Below are positions 23,984-33,287 of a stretch of 64,000 nucleotides of DNA, piece after piece; positions within the stretch are counted from its first letter, which is position 1, and each line of letters starts with the position of its first letter. The DNA comes from Luteipulveratus flavus. Lineage in GTDB: Bacteria; Actinomycetota; Actinomycetes; Actinomycetales; Dermatophilaceae. The notes under the pieces are model-generated. The model was not told where the DNA came from and searched no databases. It saw only the letters and a program-made list of their open reading frames with translations. The stretch is from the NCBI RefSeq assembly GCF_029439465.1, contig NZ_JAROAV010000028.1, forward strand, positions 534,419-598,418, read 5' to 3'. Position numbers and translations under genes: made by a program.

Positions 23984-25183
23984 ATGAAGGCGCTGACCTG
24001 GCAGGGCCCCGAGAACGTCACGGTCGAGGAGGTGCCCGATCCCCGGATCGAGCAGCCCACCGACGCGATCATCCGGGTTACCTCGACCGCGATCTGCGGG
24101 TCCGACCTGCACCTGTACAGCGTGCTCGGGCCGTACCTGGAGTCCGGTGACGTCCTCGGCCACGAGGCGATGGGCGTCGTCGAGGAGGTCGGCTCCGACA
24201 CGGGCGATCTCCAGGTCGGCGACCGGGTCGTCGTCCCGTTCAACATCTCCTGCGGCCACTGCTGGATGTGCGATCACGGACTGCAGTCGCAGTGCGAGAC
24301 CACCCAGGTGACCGACCAGGGCAAGGGGGCCGCGCTCTTCGGGTACACCAGCCTGTACGGCTCGGTGCCGGGCGGCCAGGCGGAGTACCTGCGGGTGCCG
24401 CAGGCGCAGTACGGCCCGATCCGGGTGCCCGAGGACGGGCCCGACGAGCGGTACCTCTACCTGTCCGACATCCTCCCGACCGCGTGGCAGGCGGCCCGGT
24501 ACGCCGACGTCACCGAGGGCAGCACCCTGCTGGTCGTCGGGCTCGGGCCGGTCGGTCAGATGACGGTCCGGTCCGCCCGGCAGATGGGCGCCGAGCGCGT
24601 CCTCGCCGCCGACCTCGTCCCCGAGCGGCTGGCGATGGCGGCGAGCCACGGCGCCGAGACCATCGACCTGCGCTCCGTCGACGACCTCCCGGGGATGGTC
24701 CGCGAGCTCACCCAGGGACGCGGCGTCGACGGCGCCGTCGACGCCGTCGGCATGGAGGCGCACGGCAACCCCGTCGCCGAGCAGATGATCAAGCTGGTCG
24801 GACGGGCTCCGAAACCGTTGGCACGCAAGGCGATCGAGACCATGGGCATCGACCGGCTCGCGGCGCTGTACGCGTCGATGGACTCCGTCCGCCGGGGCGG
24901 CACGGTCTCCCTGTCCGGGGTGTACGGCGGTACGGCCGACCCGATGCCGCTGATGGACATGTTCGACAAGCAGCTCACGCTGCGGATGGGCCAGGCCAAC
25001 GTACGGCGCTGGTCCGGCGAGCTGCTGGACATCCTGCAGCAGGACGAGAAGGCGTTCGACGTCGAGGCCTTCGCCACCCACCACCTGCCGCTGCGGGAGG
25101 CGCCGGAGGGCTACAAGATGTTCCAGGAGAAGGCGGACGGCTGCATCAAGGTGGTTCTCAAGCCCGAGCACACCGCCGCCTGA
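23984..25183 (+). CDS. Zinc-dependent alcohol dehydrogenase, glutathione-independent formaldehyde dehydrogenase type
   Basis: This 399-residue medium-chain dehydrogenase has catalytic zinc ligands in ICGSDLH and LGHEAMG, a structural zinc loop CGHCWMCDHGLQSQC, and the NAD-binding VVGLGPVGQM. The long insertion after the Rossmann fold (HGNPVAEQMIKLVGRAPKPL) is typical of formaldehyde dehydrogenase-like members rather than simple alcohol dehydrogenases. AGGAG lies 9 nt before ATG 23984. It is divergent from the formate dehydrogenase operon, so the pair could oxidise formaldehyde (or another aldehyde) to formate and CO2. The 147-nt divergent region shows no operator I can name. Substrate is inferred from subfamily and neighbours. 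Confidence 0.9.
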   Translation: MKALTWQGPENVTVEEVPDPRIEQPTDAIIRVTSTAICGSDLHLYSVLGPYLESGDVLGHEAMGVVEEVGSDTGDLQVGDRVVVPFNISCGHCWMCDHGLQSQCETTQVTDQGKGAALFGYTSLYGSVPGGQAEYLRVPQAQYGPIRVPEDGPDERYLYLSDILPTAWQAARYADVTEGSTLLVVGLGPVGQMTVRSARQMGAERVLAADLVPERLAMAASHGAETIDLRSVDDLPGMVRELTQGRGVDGAVDAVGMEAHGNPVAEQMIKLVGRAPKPLARKAIETMGIDRLAALYASMDSVRRGGTVSLSGVYGGTADPMPLMDMFDKQLTLRMGQANVRRWSGELLDILQQDEKAFDVEAFATHHLPLREAPEGYKMFQEKADGCIKVVLKPEHTAA

Positions 25184-25184
25184 C

Positions 25185-25288
25185 CCGCCATCCGTCCGAC
25201 CCAGGGCCACCTGCCACGACATCGCGCGTCCTGGCCCCGCCATCCGCCTGACCCGGGGCCACTTCTCACGACATCGCGCGTCCGGGCC
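25185..25288. repeat. Two tandem 52-bp repeats with a CACGACATCGCGCG core
   Basis: Two copies spaced by 52 nt begin CCGCCATCCG and share CACGACATCGCGCGTCC. In reverse complement the core reads CGCGATGTCGTGG between GGCCA and TGGCC arms. The same core, with a similar 51-52-nt period, recurs in three copies at 53538-53690. The copies lie directly after the dehydrogenase stop, and the remaining intergenic space up to 25351 holds nothing else I can support. Confidence 0.75.
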
Positions 25289-25351
25289 CGAACCGCGCCG
25301 AAACCGGAGCGGTGACGGGGAGTGGGCCAGGACTCACTCCCGGTCACTGGT

Positions 25352-26851
25352 CTACGGCGTCGGTCCGTCCGGCCCGCGGCGCGGGAGGGCTCGGGTGGCG
25401 GGGCCCTCGAGCACCTCGCCCGTCGGCGAGAAGCGCGATCCGTGCAGCGGGCAGTCCCAGGACTTCTCCGCGTCGTTCCACGCCAGGACGCCGCCCAGGT
25501 GGGTGCACAGCGCCTGGACCGCGCAGGTGCGCCCGTTCACGGTCGAGACACCGACCGGGACCACACCCGAGCGGCCCACCTCGCCGGTGCCCTCCTTGGG
25601 CGGCGTCTCGGGCCGGCCGCGCAGCGCGGCGTCCAGGACGTGCTGGAGCCCGGACACCGCGACGCCGGCGTTCATCCGGACCGGCTCCAGGGCGCTCCGC
25701 GGCCGGGTCACCCGGTGGTGCATCCGGTCGGCCCAGCGCAGCCGGCCGTCGAGGATCTGCGCGGTGATGTCGAGGGCAGCCGCAACCCCGTTGGTCAGGC
25801 CCCACTTCGCGTATCCCGTTGCCACGTAGACCTTTCCGAGGCTACGCGGCATGCCACCGACGTACGGGACGCCGTCGTGTGAGGTGTAGTCCTGGGCCGA
25901 CCAGTGGTGCGTCTCGACCGCGCCCGGAAAGTACTCGGCCGTCCAGTCGCGCAGCCGGTTGAGGTGCGCTCGCTCGGAACGGGTGCGACCGACCACGTGG
26001 CCGTCGCCTCCGATGAGCAGCGCCCGCCCGGACGTCGCCGGCGCGTCCCGGACCGACCGGGTCGGGCCGGATGCCGACAGCATCATCAGCTCCGGCGCGT
26101 CGGGGTAGTCGTACGCGAGCGCGTACGACCGGCCGGGCTCGAGCTTGGCGAAGTACAGGCCGCGGTCCAGGATCGGCGTCCCGGTCGCGAGGATCACGTG
26201 CTCGCACCGGATCGACCGTCCGTCCTCGAGACGCACGGTGGGCGAGCGCAGCCGCGACACGTGCTGCACGCGAGCGCCGGTGACGATGCGCCCGCCCTCG
26301 GCCCGGACGCTCTCGACCAGGGCCTCCAGCAGGTCCATCGGGTCCAGCTGCGCCTGGTCCTCCAGCACCGTGCCGCCGCGGTGCGGGAACGGCACGTCCA
26401 GGTCGTCCGCCCAACGCACGCCCAGCCCGGCCGCCGTGGCCGCCTCGTGCTCGTCGCGCGCCGCCTTCAGCCCCTGCGCGTCGTCCGGGGCGTACGTCAC
26501 CGCGGGCCGCCGCTGCACCGGGACGTCATGCTCCTCGCAGTAGCGCAGCAGCCACTGCTGGCCCTCGAGGTTCGCCTCGACGTACGCCCGCACGAGGGAC
26601 TCCGGGTGCCGGCTGGTCAGCCGGGTGTACTTGGTGCCCTGCAGGAGCGAGAGCTTGCCCGTCGTGTTGCCGGTCGTGACAGCACCGACCTCGCGGGCCT
26701 CCAGCACCACCACGCCGCGTCCGGATCGGCTCAGGAGCAGCGCCGTCATCAGCCCGGTGAGGCCCGCTCCCACGACGACGTCGTCGCAGGAGTCCCCCTC
26801 CAACGAGTCGGAACGGATCGGCTCGCGGCCGTCGAGCCACAAGGACGTCAT
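25352..26851 (-). CDS. FAD-dependent DAO-type oxidoreductase with C-terminal Rieske domain
   Basis: The protein of 499 residues opens with a dinucleotide-binding motif VVVGAGLTGLMTALLLSRSG followed by LEAREVGAVTTGNTTGKLS, and has a DAO-type body to about residue 385. The last 90 residues are a Rieske [2Fe-2S] domain with CTHLGG and CPLHGSRFSPTG. The combination is common in Gram-positive bacteria and is usually annotated as a putative Rieske oxidoreductase; the substrate is unknown. GGAG precedes ATG 26851 by 5 nt. A GGGTAG promoter-like box lies 30 nt upstream, hinting at general stress control. It stands alone, divergent from the SWIM gene. Confidence 0.88.
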   Translation of the reverse strand: MTSLWLDGREPIRSDSLEGDSCDDVVVGAGLTGLMTALLLSRSGRGVVVLEAREVGAVTTGNTTGKLSLLQGTKYTRLTSRHPESLVRAYVEANLEGQQWLLRYCEEHDVPVQRRPAVTYAPDDAQGLKAARDEHEAATAAGLGVRWADDLDVPFPHRGGTVLEDQAQLDPMDLLEALVESVRAEGGRIVTGARVQHVSRLRSPTVRLEDGRSIRCEHVILATGTPILDRGLYFAKLEPGRSYALAYDYPDAPELMMLSASGPTRSVRDAPATSGRALLIGGDGHVVGRTRSERAHLNRLRDWTAEYFPGAVETHHWSAQDYTSHDGVPYVGGMPRSLGKVYVATGYAKWGLTNGVAAALDITAQILDGRLRWADRMHHRVTRPRSALEPVRMNAGVAVSGLQHVLDAALRGRPETPPKEGTGEVGRSGVVPVGVSTVNGRTCAVQALCTHLGGVLAWNDAEKSWDCPLHGSRFSPTGEVLEGPATRALPRRGPDGPTP

Positions 26852-26880
26852 GTCGTCTCCTCGGGTCGGTTCCCCTCGCC

Positions 26881-26904
26881 CTACCCGCGCGCCCCGGATC
26901 TCAC
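26881..26904 (-). promoter_or_regulatory. Possible stress-sigma promoter of the FAD/Rieske gene
   Basis: On the minus strand GTGA (26904-26901) is 14 nt from GGGTAG (26886-26881). The predicted start is about 20 nt before the ATG at 26851, leaving room for the GGAG ribosome site. Confidence 0.42.
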
Positions 26905-26976
26905 GCACGACGTCTCCCGCGGACCGTGCCGACCGCGCGGCCGGCCGTGGGTGCGGGGTGGTTGGATGGCCGCGCC

Positions 26977-28281
26977 ATGACGCGCTGGACCCTGAAGCAG
27001 GTGAACGACGCAGCTCCGGACGCGTCGGCGCTCGCCGCTGCCCGCACGCTCGCCCGGCCCGGCCCGTGGCGCGAGACCGGGTGCAACGACGTGCTGGTCT
27101 GGGGGCAGTGCCAGGGCAGCGGCAAGACGCCCTACCAGGTCAGCATCGACGTCGTCGCTCCCGCGTACCGATGCTCGTGCCCGAGCCGGAAGTTCCCCTG
27201 CAAGCACGCGCTCGCGCTCCTGCTGCTGTGGTCCGAGGGCGTGCTGGACGAGTCCGGGCAGGTCGCGCCGCACGCCGCCGAGTGGGCCGCGGGTCGCGCG
27301 GACCGTGCGGAGGTGCGCTCGCGACGTACGGCCGAGCCCGCGAAGGCGCCCGACCGGGAGGCGCAGGCGCGGCGGCTGGAGGACCGGCTCGCCCGGATGG
27401 ACGCGGGCGTGGCCGACCTGCGTCTCTGGCTGCGCGACCTGGTCCGCGGTGGTCTCGCCGCCGCCCGCACCCAGCCGGCGGCGGGATGGGAGCAGGCCGC
27501 CGCCCGCCTCGTCGACGCCCAGCTGCCCGGCCTCGCCGAGCGCGTCCGGGACGCCGGTTCGCAGATGTACGCGCGCGACGACTGGGCGGAGCACCTGCTC
27601 GCCGAGGTCGGCCGGTGGTGGCTGATCACCACCGCCTGGCAGCAGCGGGAGACCCTGGACGAGGCCGAGCGGGCGGACGTCCGGGTCGCGGTCGGCTGGG
27701 CGCAGTCCAGCGGCGACGTCCTCGACGCCGACAGCCGCCCCGGGCCGTGGACGGTGCTCGGCGCCCACCGCAGCGACGACGGGCGACTGCAGCAGCAGCG
27801 CACCTGGCTGCGGCACGACGACGGCGAGATCGTCACCGTCCTGGACTTCGCCGGCTACGGGCAGGCGCTGGCCGTCGGTCAGCTGACCGGCAGCCGGCTG
27901 GACGTAGCCGTCGCCCGCTACCCCGGCCGAGCGCCTCGCCGCGCGGTGTTCGTCGAGCCTCCCGCGGGCTCGGAGGCGGTGACCGGGCTCGCCGGCGGGA
28001 CGACGCTCGCCGGTGCCAGGACGCAAGCGGCGAGCGCGCTGGCGACGTCCCCCTGGCGCGACCGGCACCCGGCCGTGCTGCACGACGTGACGTTCACCGA
28101 CCGGGACGGCGGCTGGGAGGTGGCCGACACCACGGGCTCGCTGCCGCTGACCCCGGACACCGACGTCTGGTCGGCGCTGGCCGCGAGTGGTGGTCACCCG
28201 GTCGATGTGTTCGGGGAGGTGGAGGGCGGACGGTTCCGACCGCTGTCGGTCTGGCTCGACGACGAGGTGGTGGCGCTGTGA
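26977..28281 (+). CDS. SWIM zinc finger family protein
   Basis: The 434-residue protein carries a SWIM zinc finger near residue 67, CSCPSRKFPCKHALALLLL (CxCxnCxH). SWIM fingers bind DNA or protein. The rest is helical and lacks catalytic motifs I can name; RSRRTAEPAKAPDREAQARR forms a charged stretch after the finger. I start at ATG 26977 because the conserved region begins MTRWTLKQVNDAAPDASALA. Its stop overlaps the next gene (GTGA), so it leads the five-gene MoxR/VWA operon. In related genomes SWIM, DUF5691, MoxR-type ATPase, DUF5682 and VWA genes occur together, as here. Its role in that set is unknown. Confidence 0.85.
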   Translation: MTRWTLKQVNDAAPDASALAAARTLARPGPWRETGCNDVLVWGQCQGSGKTPYQVSIDVVAPAYRCSCPSRKFPCKHALALLLLWSEGVLDESGQVAPHAAEWAAGRADRAEVRSRRTAEPAKAPDREAQARRLEDRLARMDAGVADLRLWLRDLVRGGLAAARTQPAAGWEQAAARLVDAQLPGLAERVRDAGSQMYARDDWAEHLLAEVGRWWLITTAWQQRETLDEAERADVRVAVGWAQSSGDVLDADSRPGPWTVLGAHRSDDGRLQQQRTWLRHDDGEIVTVLDFAGYGQALAVGQLTGSRLDVAVARYPGRAPRRAVFVEPPAGSEAVTGLAGGTTLAGARTQAASALATSPWRDRHPAVLHDVTFTDRDGGWEVADTTGSLPLTPDTDVWSALAASGGHPVDVFGEVEGGRFRPLSVWLDDEVVAL

Positions 28282-29792
28282 CCGACCTGGACGCATGGCT
28301 CGCCGACCTGCGCGCCACGGCTCTCATCGGCTCGGGTCGTCGCGATCCCGGTGACCCTCCGGCCGTCGTCGGGGTCGCCCGTCCCGGCGTGGACGCCTCG
28401 CGCGAGGAACGCCTGCTCGACGGCGCGGCGCTGGCCGACGTGCTGGGACGGGCGGGGGCCCGGCTGCCGGCGGCCGCACCCCTCATCGACCCGGCAGCCG
28501 CTGAGACACGCGCCGTGGTGAGCCCCGCGGCGGCCCGCCTCCTGCTGCTCCTGCTCACCCAGCCGCCGGTGTCCAAGGTTGCGCGGGACGACCTGCTGGT
28601 CCAGTGGCTCGGCCACGCCGACGCGGCCGAGCAGCGCGTACCGCCCCTCCTGCTGCCTCCGCTGCTGACGCACGCCGTCGAGCACCGCGAGGTGGCCGTG
28701 GCCCTCGGCGGGACGCCGGGCGAGCGCGGCCGGTGGCTGGCCGGCCTCAACCCCGAGTGGTCATCCCTCGCCGTCCGGCCCGCGATCGCCGCCGCCGTAC
28801 CCGACACCGCGGAGACCGGACCGGCCGACGACTGGACGGCCACCTGGCCCCAGCTGCCTACGGCGGAGGCGGTCGCGGTGTTCGAGCGGGCCAGGGACGC
28901 CCGGCCCTACGCGGCCCGCGCCCTGCTGCAGGAGCAGTGGGACTCCCTGCCTGCCCGCACCCGCGCGGAGTGCGTACGCCGGCTGACCGTCGCCGTCACC
29001 TCGGCCGACGAGCCCCTGCTGGAGCGCGCCCTGGACGACCGGTCGAAGACGGTGCGCGAGAGCGCGTACGCCGTCCTGGACCTCCTGCCCACCAGCGCCC
29101 GCGGTCAGCGGATGGCCGCCCGGCTCCGCGACCTGCTCCGCACCCACGGGGCGGTGCGGCGCTCGCTCGAGGTGGACGTCCCGGACGACCCGGACGCGGC
29201 GGGCGAGCGTGATGGCCTGGTGCGCCGGTCCGGTGACGGGGTGCAGCCGCGTACGCGCTGGCTGGAGTCGATCATCCGCGGCGCGCCGCTGTCGGTGTGG
29301 ACCGACGTCACCGGCCGCTCGGCCACCGCGACGCTGCGGATGTTGAACGACCAGTCCGCCCTGAACGCCCTGTGCGCGACCGTGCTCGCCCGCGCCGACG
29401 CCGGCTGGGCGAGCGCCCTGCTGGCCAGCGGCGTCGACCGACCCGGCATCGTGGCCCTGCTGCCGGACGACGAGCGCCGTTCCGTCCTCACGGCGCGGCT
29501 CGGCGCGAAGACCGTGCCGCACGAGGTGCGCGAGCTGCTGGCCCGCGAGCCCCGGCCGTGGGACGACGGGCTGGCGCGAGCGGTCCTGCGCGCTCTGACC
29601 CGCAGCACCACGGGCGAGCCGTTCGCGTACACCGTCGGCCCGCTGCTGCCCACCGCGCTGCCGACCTCTCTCGGCAAGGAGATCGAGCAGGCCGTGAACC
29701 GGCTCCCGCCCGGCTCCCGCGCACGCCGAGCCCTGTCCGACACCCTGCAGACCCACGCGTTCCGCAACTCCCTCTCGGAGGCCTTCAGATGA
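28278..29792 (+). CDS. DUF5691 family protein
   Basis: This 504-residue protein starts at GTG 28278 inside the SWIM gene's stop. It is alpha-helical, rich in Leu/Ala/Arg, with HEAT-like spacing around DEPLLERALDDRSKTVRESA YAVLDLLP, which suggests an armadillo/HEAT-type scaffold. The N-terminal opening LDAWLADLRATALIGSGRR is typical of the DUF5691 family. It has no catalytic motif. It is coupled to the MoxR-type ATPase by ATGA. A scaffold or adaptor role for the AAA+/VWA machine is plausible but inferred only from shape and linkage. Confidence 0.78.
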   Translation: MTDLDAWLADLRATALIGSGRRDPGDPPAVVGVARPGVDASREERLLDGAALADVLGRAGARLPAAAPLIDPAAAETRAVVSPAAARLLLLLLTQPPVSKVARDDLLVQWLGHADAAEQRVPPLLLPPLLTHAVEHREVAVALGGTPGERGRWLAGLNPEWSSLAVRPAIAAAVPDTAETGPADDWTATWPQLPTAEAVAVFERARDARPYAARALLQEQWDSLPARTRAECVRRLTVAVTSADEPLLERALDDRSKTVRESAYAVLDLLPTSARGQRMAARLRDLLRTHGAVRRSLEVDVPDDPDAAGERDGLVRRSGDGVQPRTRWLESIIRGAPLSVWTDVTGRSATATLRMLNDQSALNALCATVLARADAGWASALLASGVDRPGIVALLPDDERRSVLTARLGAKTVPHEVRELLAREPRPWDDGLARAVLRALTRSTTGEPFAYTVGPLLPTALPTSLGKEIEQAVNRLPPGSRARRALSDTLQTHAFRNSLSEAFR

Positions 29793-30907
29793 GCGACACC
29801 CAGACCGGTCCGGCACCCGTGACGGACGGCACCGCCGTCCTGCGCCAGCACGCGGAGCAGGCGTACGCCGACGAGCTCGCCGCCCTGGCCGCGGTCGACG
29901 ACCGGCCGCGTCCGCCGTCGTGGCGGCTGTCGCCGTGGGCGGTCGCCACGTACGTCCTGGGTGGCCGGCTGGACGACGGCACGGTGATCACGCCGAAGTA
30001 CCTCGGGCGGCGGCGGCTTGTCGAGGTGGCCGTCTCCTCGCTCGCGACCGATCGAGCGCTGCTGCTCCTCGGCGTACCGGGCACCGCGAAGTCCTGGCTG
30101 GGCGAGCACCTCGCGGCGGCCATCAGCGGGCGCTCGACCCTGGTCGTACAGGGGACCGCCGGCACCCAGGAGGAGGCCCTGCGCTACGGCTGGAACTACG
30201 CCCGGTTGCTGGCCGAGGGGCCGTCCCGGGAGGCCCTGGTGCCGGGCCCGGTGATGCGGGCGATGCAGACGGGTTCGCTGGCGCGGGTCGAGGAGCTGAC
30301 GCGCGTCCCGTCCGACGTGCAGGACGCGCTGATCAGCATCCTGTCGGAGAAGACGCTGCCGATCCCCGAGCTGGACGACGAGGTGCAGGCACGTCCGGGC
30401 TTCAACGTCATCGCCACCGCGAACAACCGCGACAAGGGCGTGAACGACCTGTCCTCCGCGCTGCGGCGCCGCTTCAACACCGTCGTGCTGCCCCTGCCGG
30501 ACACCCTCGACCAGGAGATCGAGATCGTCCGGACGCGCGTCGCCTCGCTCGGAGCGTCCCTGCAGCTGCCCGCCGACCTGGAGTCGCTGTCGGAGATCCG
30601 CCGGGTCGTCACGGTGATGCGCGAGCTGCGCAGCGGCATGACCAGCGACCAGCGCACCACCCTGAAGTCGCCGTCCGCGACCCTGTCGACCGCCGAGGCG
30701 ATCTCGGTGATGACCAACGGCCTCGCGCTGGCCGCGCACTTCGGCGACGGCGTGGTCCGCGCCGACGACGTCGCGGGCAGCCTGCTGGGGGCGGTCGTGA
30801 AGGACCCGGTCCAGGACCGGCTGGTCTGGCAGGAGTACCTCGAGACGGTCGTGCGCAACCGCAAGGACTGGAGCGACCTCTACCGCGCCTGCCGCGACCT
30901 GGGCTGA
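29789..30907 (+). CDS. MoxR-type AAA+ ATPase
   Basis: The 372-residue ATPase has Walker A LLGVPGTAKSWLGEH near residue 95, the segment LARVEELTRVP at the Walker B position (Glu-Glu rather than the usual Asp-Glu), sensor 1 VIATANNRDKGVND and the arginine-finger region SSALRRRFN. The MoxR group works with VWA-domain proteins as chaperone-like machines that remodel or activate targets; the VWA partner is two genes downstream. The altered Walker B is probably a subfamily trait, but it could slow hydrolysis. It overlaps the upstream DUF5691 gene by ATGA; the DUF5682 gene begins 10 nt after its stop. Confidence 0.9.
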   Translation: MSDTQTGPAPVTDGTAVLRQHAEQAYADELAALAAVDDRPRPPSWRLSPWAVATYVLGGRLDDGTVITPKYLGRRRLVEVAVSSLATDRALLLLGVPGTAKSWLGEHLAAAISGRSTLVVQGTAGTQEEALRYGWNYARLLAEGPSREALVPGPVMRAMQTGSLARVEELTRVPSDVQDALISILSEKTLPIPELDDEVQARPGFNVIATANNRDKGVNDLSSALRRRFNTVVLPLPDTLDQEIEIVRTRVASLGASLQLPADLESLSEIRRVVTVMRELRSGMTSDQRTTLKSPSATLSTAEAISVMTNGLALAAHFGDGVVRADDVAGSLLGAVVKDPVQDRLVWQEYLETVVRNRKDWSDLYRACRDLG

Positions 30908-30917
30908 TCGCGTCCCC

Positions 30918-33287
30918 ATGCCCGTCGACATCTACGGCGTACGCCACCACGGACCCGGCTCGGCCCGGTCGGTGGCGCAGGCCCTCGACCAGCAGCCGCC
31001 GGACCTGGTGCTGATCGAGGGCAGTCCCGAGCTCGACGCGATCGTCGGCCTGCTCGGCGAGGAGGACATGGTCCCTCCCGTCGCCGCGCTCGTGTACGCG
31101 GTCGACGACCCGCGCCGCGCGACGTTCTACCCGCTCGCCCGCTTCTCCCCCGAGTGGGTCGCGGCTCGCTGGGCGCTGTCCCGCGGCGTCCCCGTGCGCT
31201 TCCTGGACCTGCCGGCCACCCACGCGTTCGCGCTGGCCGACACCGCGCGTACGGCCGTCGCCGAGCCTGCGGAACCCGTCGAGCCCGCCGAGCCCCTCGG
31301 CCCCGCGGAGCCCGTCGAGCCGACCGAGCCCGCCGCGGAAGCCGAGGCACCGGACGCCGGCACCGCACCGCCCGAGCGGGTCGACCCGATCGGCACCCTC
31401 GCGGCAGCCGCCGGGTACGACGACGCCGAGCGGTGGTGGGAGGACGCGGTGGAGCAGCGGCACGACGCGGCGGCCGACCGGTTCGACGCCATCCGGGAGG
31501 CGATGGCTGCCGTCCGTGAGACCGACACCCGTCCCGACGACGACGCCGAGGTCGTCGAGAACGCCCGGCGCGAGGCATGGATGCGCAAGGTGATCCGGGC
31601 GGCGATCAAGGAGGCACCACAGGCCCGGATCGCCGTCGTCTGCGGCGCCTGGCACGCTCCCGCGCTCGTGCCCGCCGACTTCCCGCCGGTCTCCCGCGAC
31701 CGGACGCTGATCACCGGGCTGCCCCGCGCGAAGGTGGCCGCGGCGTGGACCCCGTGGACCTCGGCGCGGCTGAGCCACGCCTCCGGGTACGGCGCCGGCG
31801 TCACCGCCCCCGGCTGGTACGAGCACCTGTACGACCACCTCGGCCACCGGGAGCACGTCGAGTCCCGCGACCTGGCCACCGGCTGGCTCGTCCGGGTGGC
31901 GCGCGAGCTGCGGGAGGAGCAGCTCGACGCCTCGACCGCCTCGGTCGTCGAGGCGGTCCGGCTGGCGGAGGCGCTGGCCGGCGTCCGCGGGCGGCCGTCG
32001 GTCGGGCTCAGCGAGCTGGACGAGGCCGCCCAGGCGGTCCTGTGCGAGGGTTCGCGGCTGCCGCTCGACCTCGTCCACTCCCGCCTCGTCGTCGGCGAGA
32101 CCCTCGGGTCGGTGCCTGAGTCCGCGCCGGTCGTTCCGCTGGCCGCCGACCTGGCCCGCCAGCAGCGGACCCTGCGGCTCAAGCCGTCCGCGGCGACCCA
32201 GGAGCTCGACCTCGACCTACGCCGCACCAACCAGCTGGCCCGGTCCGTCCTGCTGCACCGGCTCACGCTGCTCGGCGTGGCCTGGGGCGAGCTCGCCGAG
32301 ACCGGCCGGACGACGGGGACGTTCAAGGAGAGCTGGCGGCTGACCTGGCGTCCCGAGCTGGCGGTCGACCTCGTCGAGGCCGGCGTGTGGGGCACGACGG
32401 TCGCCGCGGCCGCGGCCGGCCGGGTCGCGGAGCGGGCGAAGGCGTCCGACGACCTGACCGAGCTCGCGACCCTGGTCAGCGCCTGCCTGACCGCCGACCT
32501 GCCCGACGGGGTGAGCGCGGTGCTCGGCGCGCTCGCCGAGCGGGCGGCCGTCCAGCACGACGTCCCCGCCCTGCTGCACACCGTCGAGCCGCTGGCGCGC
32601 ACCTGCCGGTACGGCGACGTCCGCGGTGTCGACACCGGCCGAGTCCGCGAGGTGCTGGCCGCGACCGCCGTCCGCGCGTGCGTGGGTCTGCCGATGGCGT
32701 GCTCGAGCCTGGACGACAAGGCCGCCCATCTGATGGGCCGGGCCGTCGACGGCGCCCAACGCGGACTGTCCCTCCTCGCCGACGACGAGCTGAGCGACGG
32801 CTGGCACTCCGCTCTGGAGACGATCGCGAGCGCCGACCACGTCGCGGGCGGCGTTGCCGGGCGGGCGACCCGGATGCTGCTGGACGCCGGCCGCCTCGAC
32901 GAGGACGCGGTCGCCCGGCTGATGGGCCGGCGGCTGTCGGTCGCCGCCCCGGCGCCGCAGGCCGCCGCCTGGCTGGAGGGCTTCCTCGCCGGTGACGCGG
33001 TGCTGCTCGTGCACGACACGGGTCTGCTCGCGCTGATCGACGCCTGGGTGTCCGGTGTCGACGACGCCGTCTTCGAGGACCTCCTCCCGCTGCTGCGCCG
33101 GACGTTCGCCGACTTCAGCGGTGCCGAGCGCCGCACGATCGGCGAGCAGGTGTCCCGGCTCGCCGAGGGTGGCAGACGCGTCCAGGAGGGCCGGACCGAG
33201 CTCGATCTCGAGCAGGCGACGCCGGCGTTGCGCGCCGTCGCGCGCCTGCTCGGCTGGGAGGTGGTGGACCATGACGGAGCAGCGTGA
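30918..33287 (+). CDS. DUF5682 family protein of a MoxR-VWA system
   Basis: The 789-residue protein starts MPVDIYGVRHHGPGSARSVA. Three conserved islands stand out: GVRHHGPGSAR at residue 6, LIEGSPE near 35 and VVCGAWHAPAL near 240. This His-Glu-His order recalls the TraB/EreA/ChaN superfamily, whose members include hydrolases, so an enzymatic N-terminal half is possible. An acidic Pro/Glu-rich segment (EPAEPVEPAEPLGPAEPVEP) interrupts it near 115. The C-terminal half is helical. It overlaps the VWA gene by 17 nt and follows the AAA+ gene closely. The pairing MoxR-DUF5682-VWA recurs in many bacteria with no assigned function. Confidence 0.82.
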   Translation: MPVDIYGVRHHGPGSARSVAQALDQQPPDLVLIEGSPELDAIVGLLGEEDMVPPVAALVYAVDDPRRATFYPLARFSPEWVAARWALSRGVPVRFLDLPATHAFALADTARTAVAEPAEPVEPAEPLGPAEPVEPTEPAAEAEAPDAGTAPPERVDPIGTLAAAAGYDDAERWWEDAVEQRHDAAADRFDAIREAMAAVRETDTRPDDDAEVVENARREAWMRKVIRAAIKEAPQARIAVVCGAWHAPALVPADFPPVSRDRTLITGLPRAKVAAAWTPWTSARLSHASGYGAGVTAPGWYEHLYDHLGHREHVESRDLATGWLVRVARELREEQLDASTASVVEAVRLAEALAGVRGRPSVGLSELDEAAQAVLCEGSRLPLDLVHSRLVVGETLGSVPESAPVVPLAADLARQQRTLRLKPSAATQELDLDLRRTNQLARSVLLHRLTLLGVAWGELAETGRTTGTFKESWRLTWRPELAVDLVEAGVWGTTVAAAAAGRVAERAKASDDLTELATLVSACLTADLPDGVSAVLGALAERAAVQHDVPALLHTVEPLARTCRYGDVRGVDTGRVREVLAATAVRACVGLPMACSSLDDKAAHLMGRAVDGAQRGLSLLADDELSDGWHSALETIASADHVAGGVAGRATRMLLDAGRLDEDAVARLMGRRLSVAAPAPQAAAWLEGFLAGDAVLLVHDTGLLALIDAWVSGVDDAVFEDLLPLLRRTFADFSGAERRTIGEQVSRLAEGGRRVQEGRTELDLEQATPALRAVARLLGWEVVDHDGAA

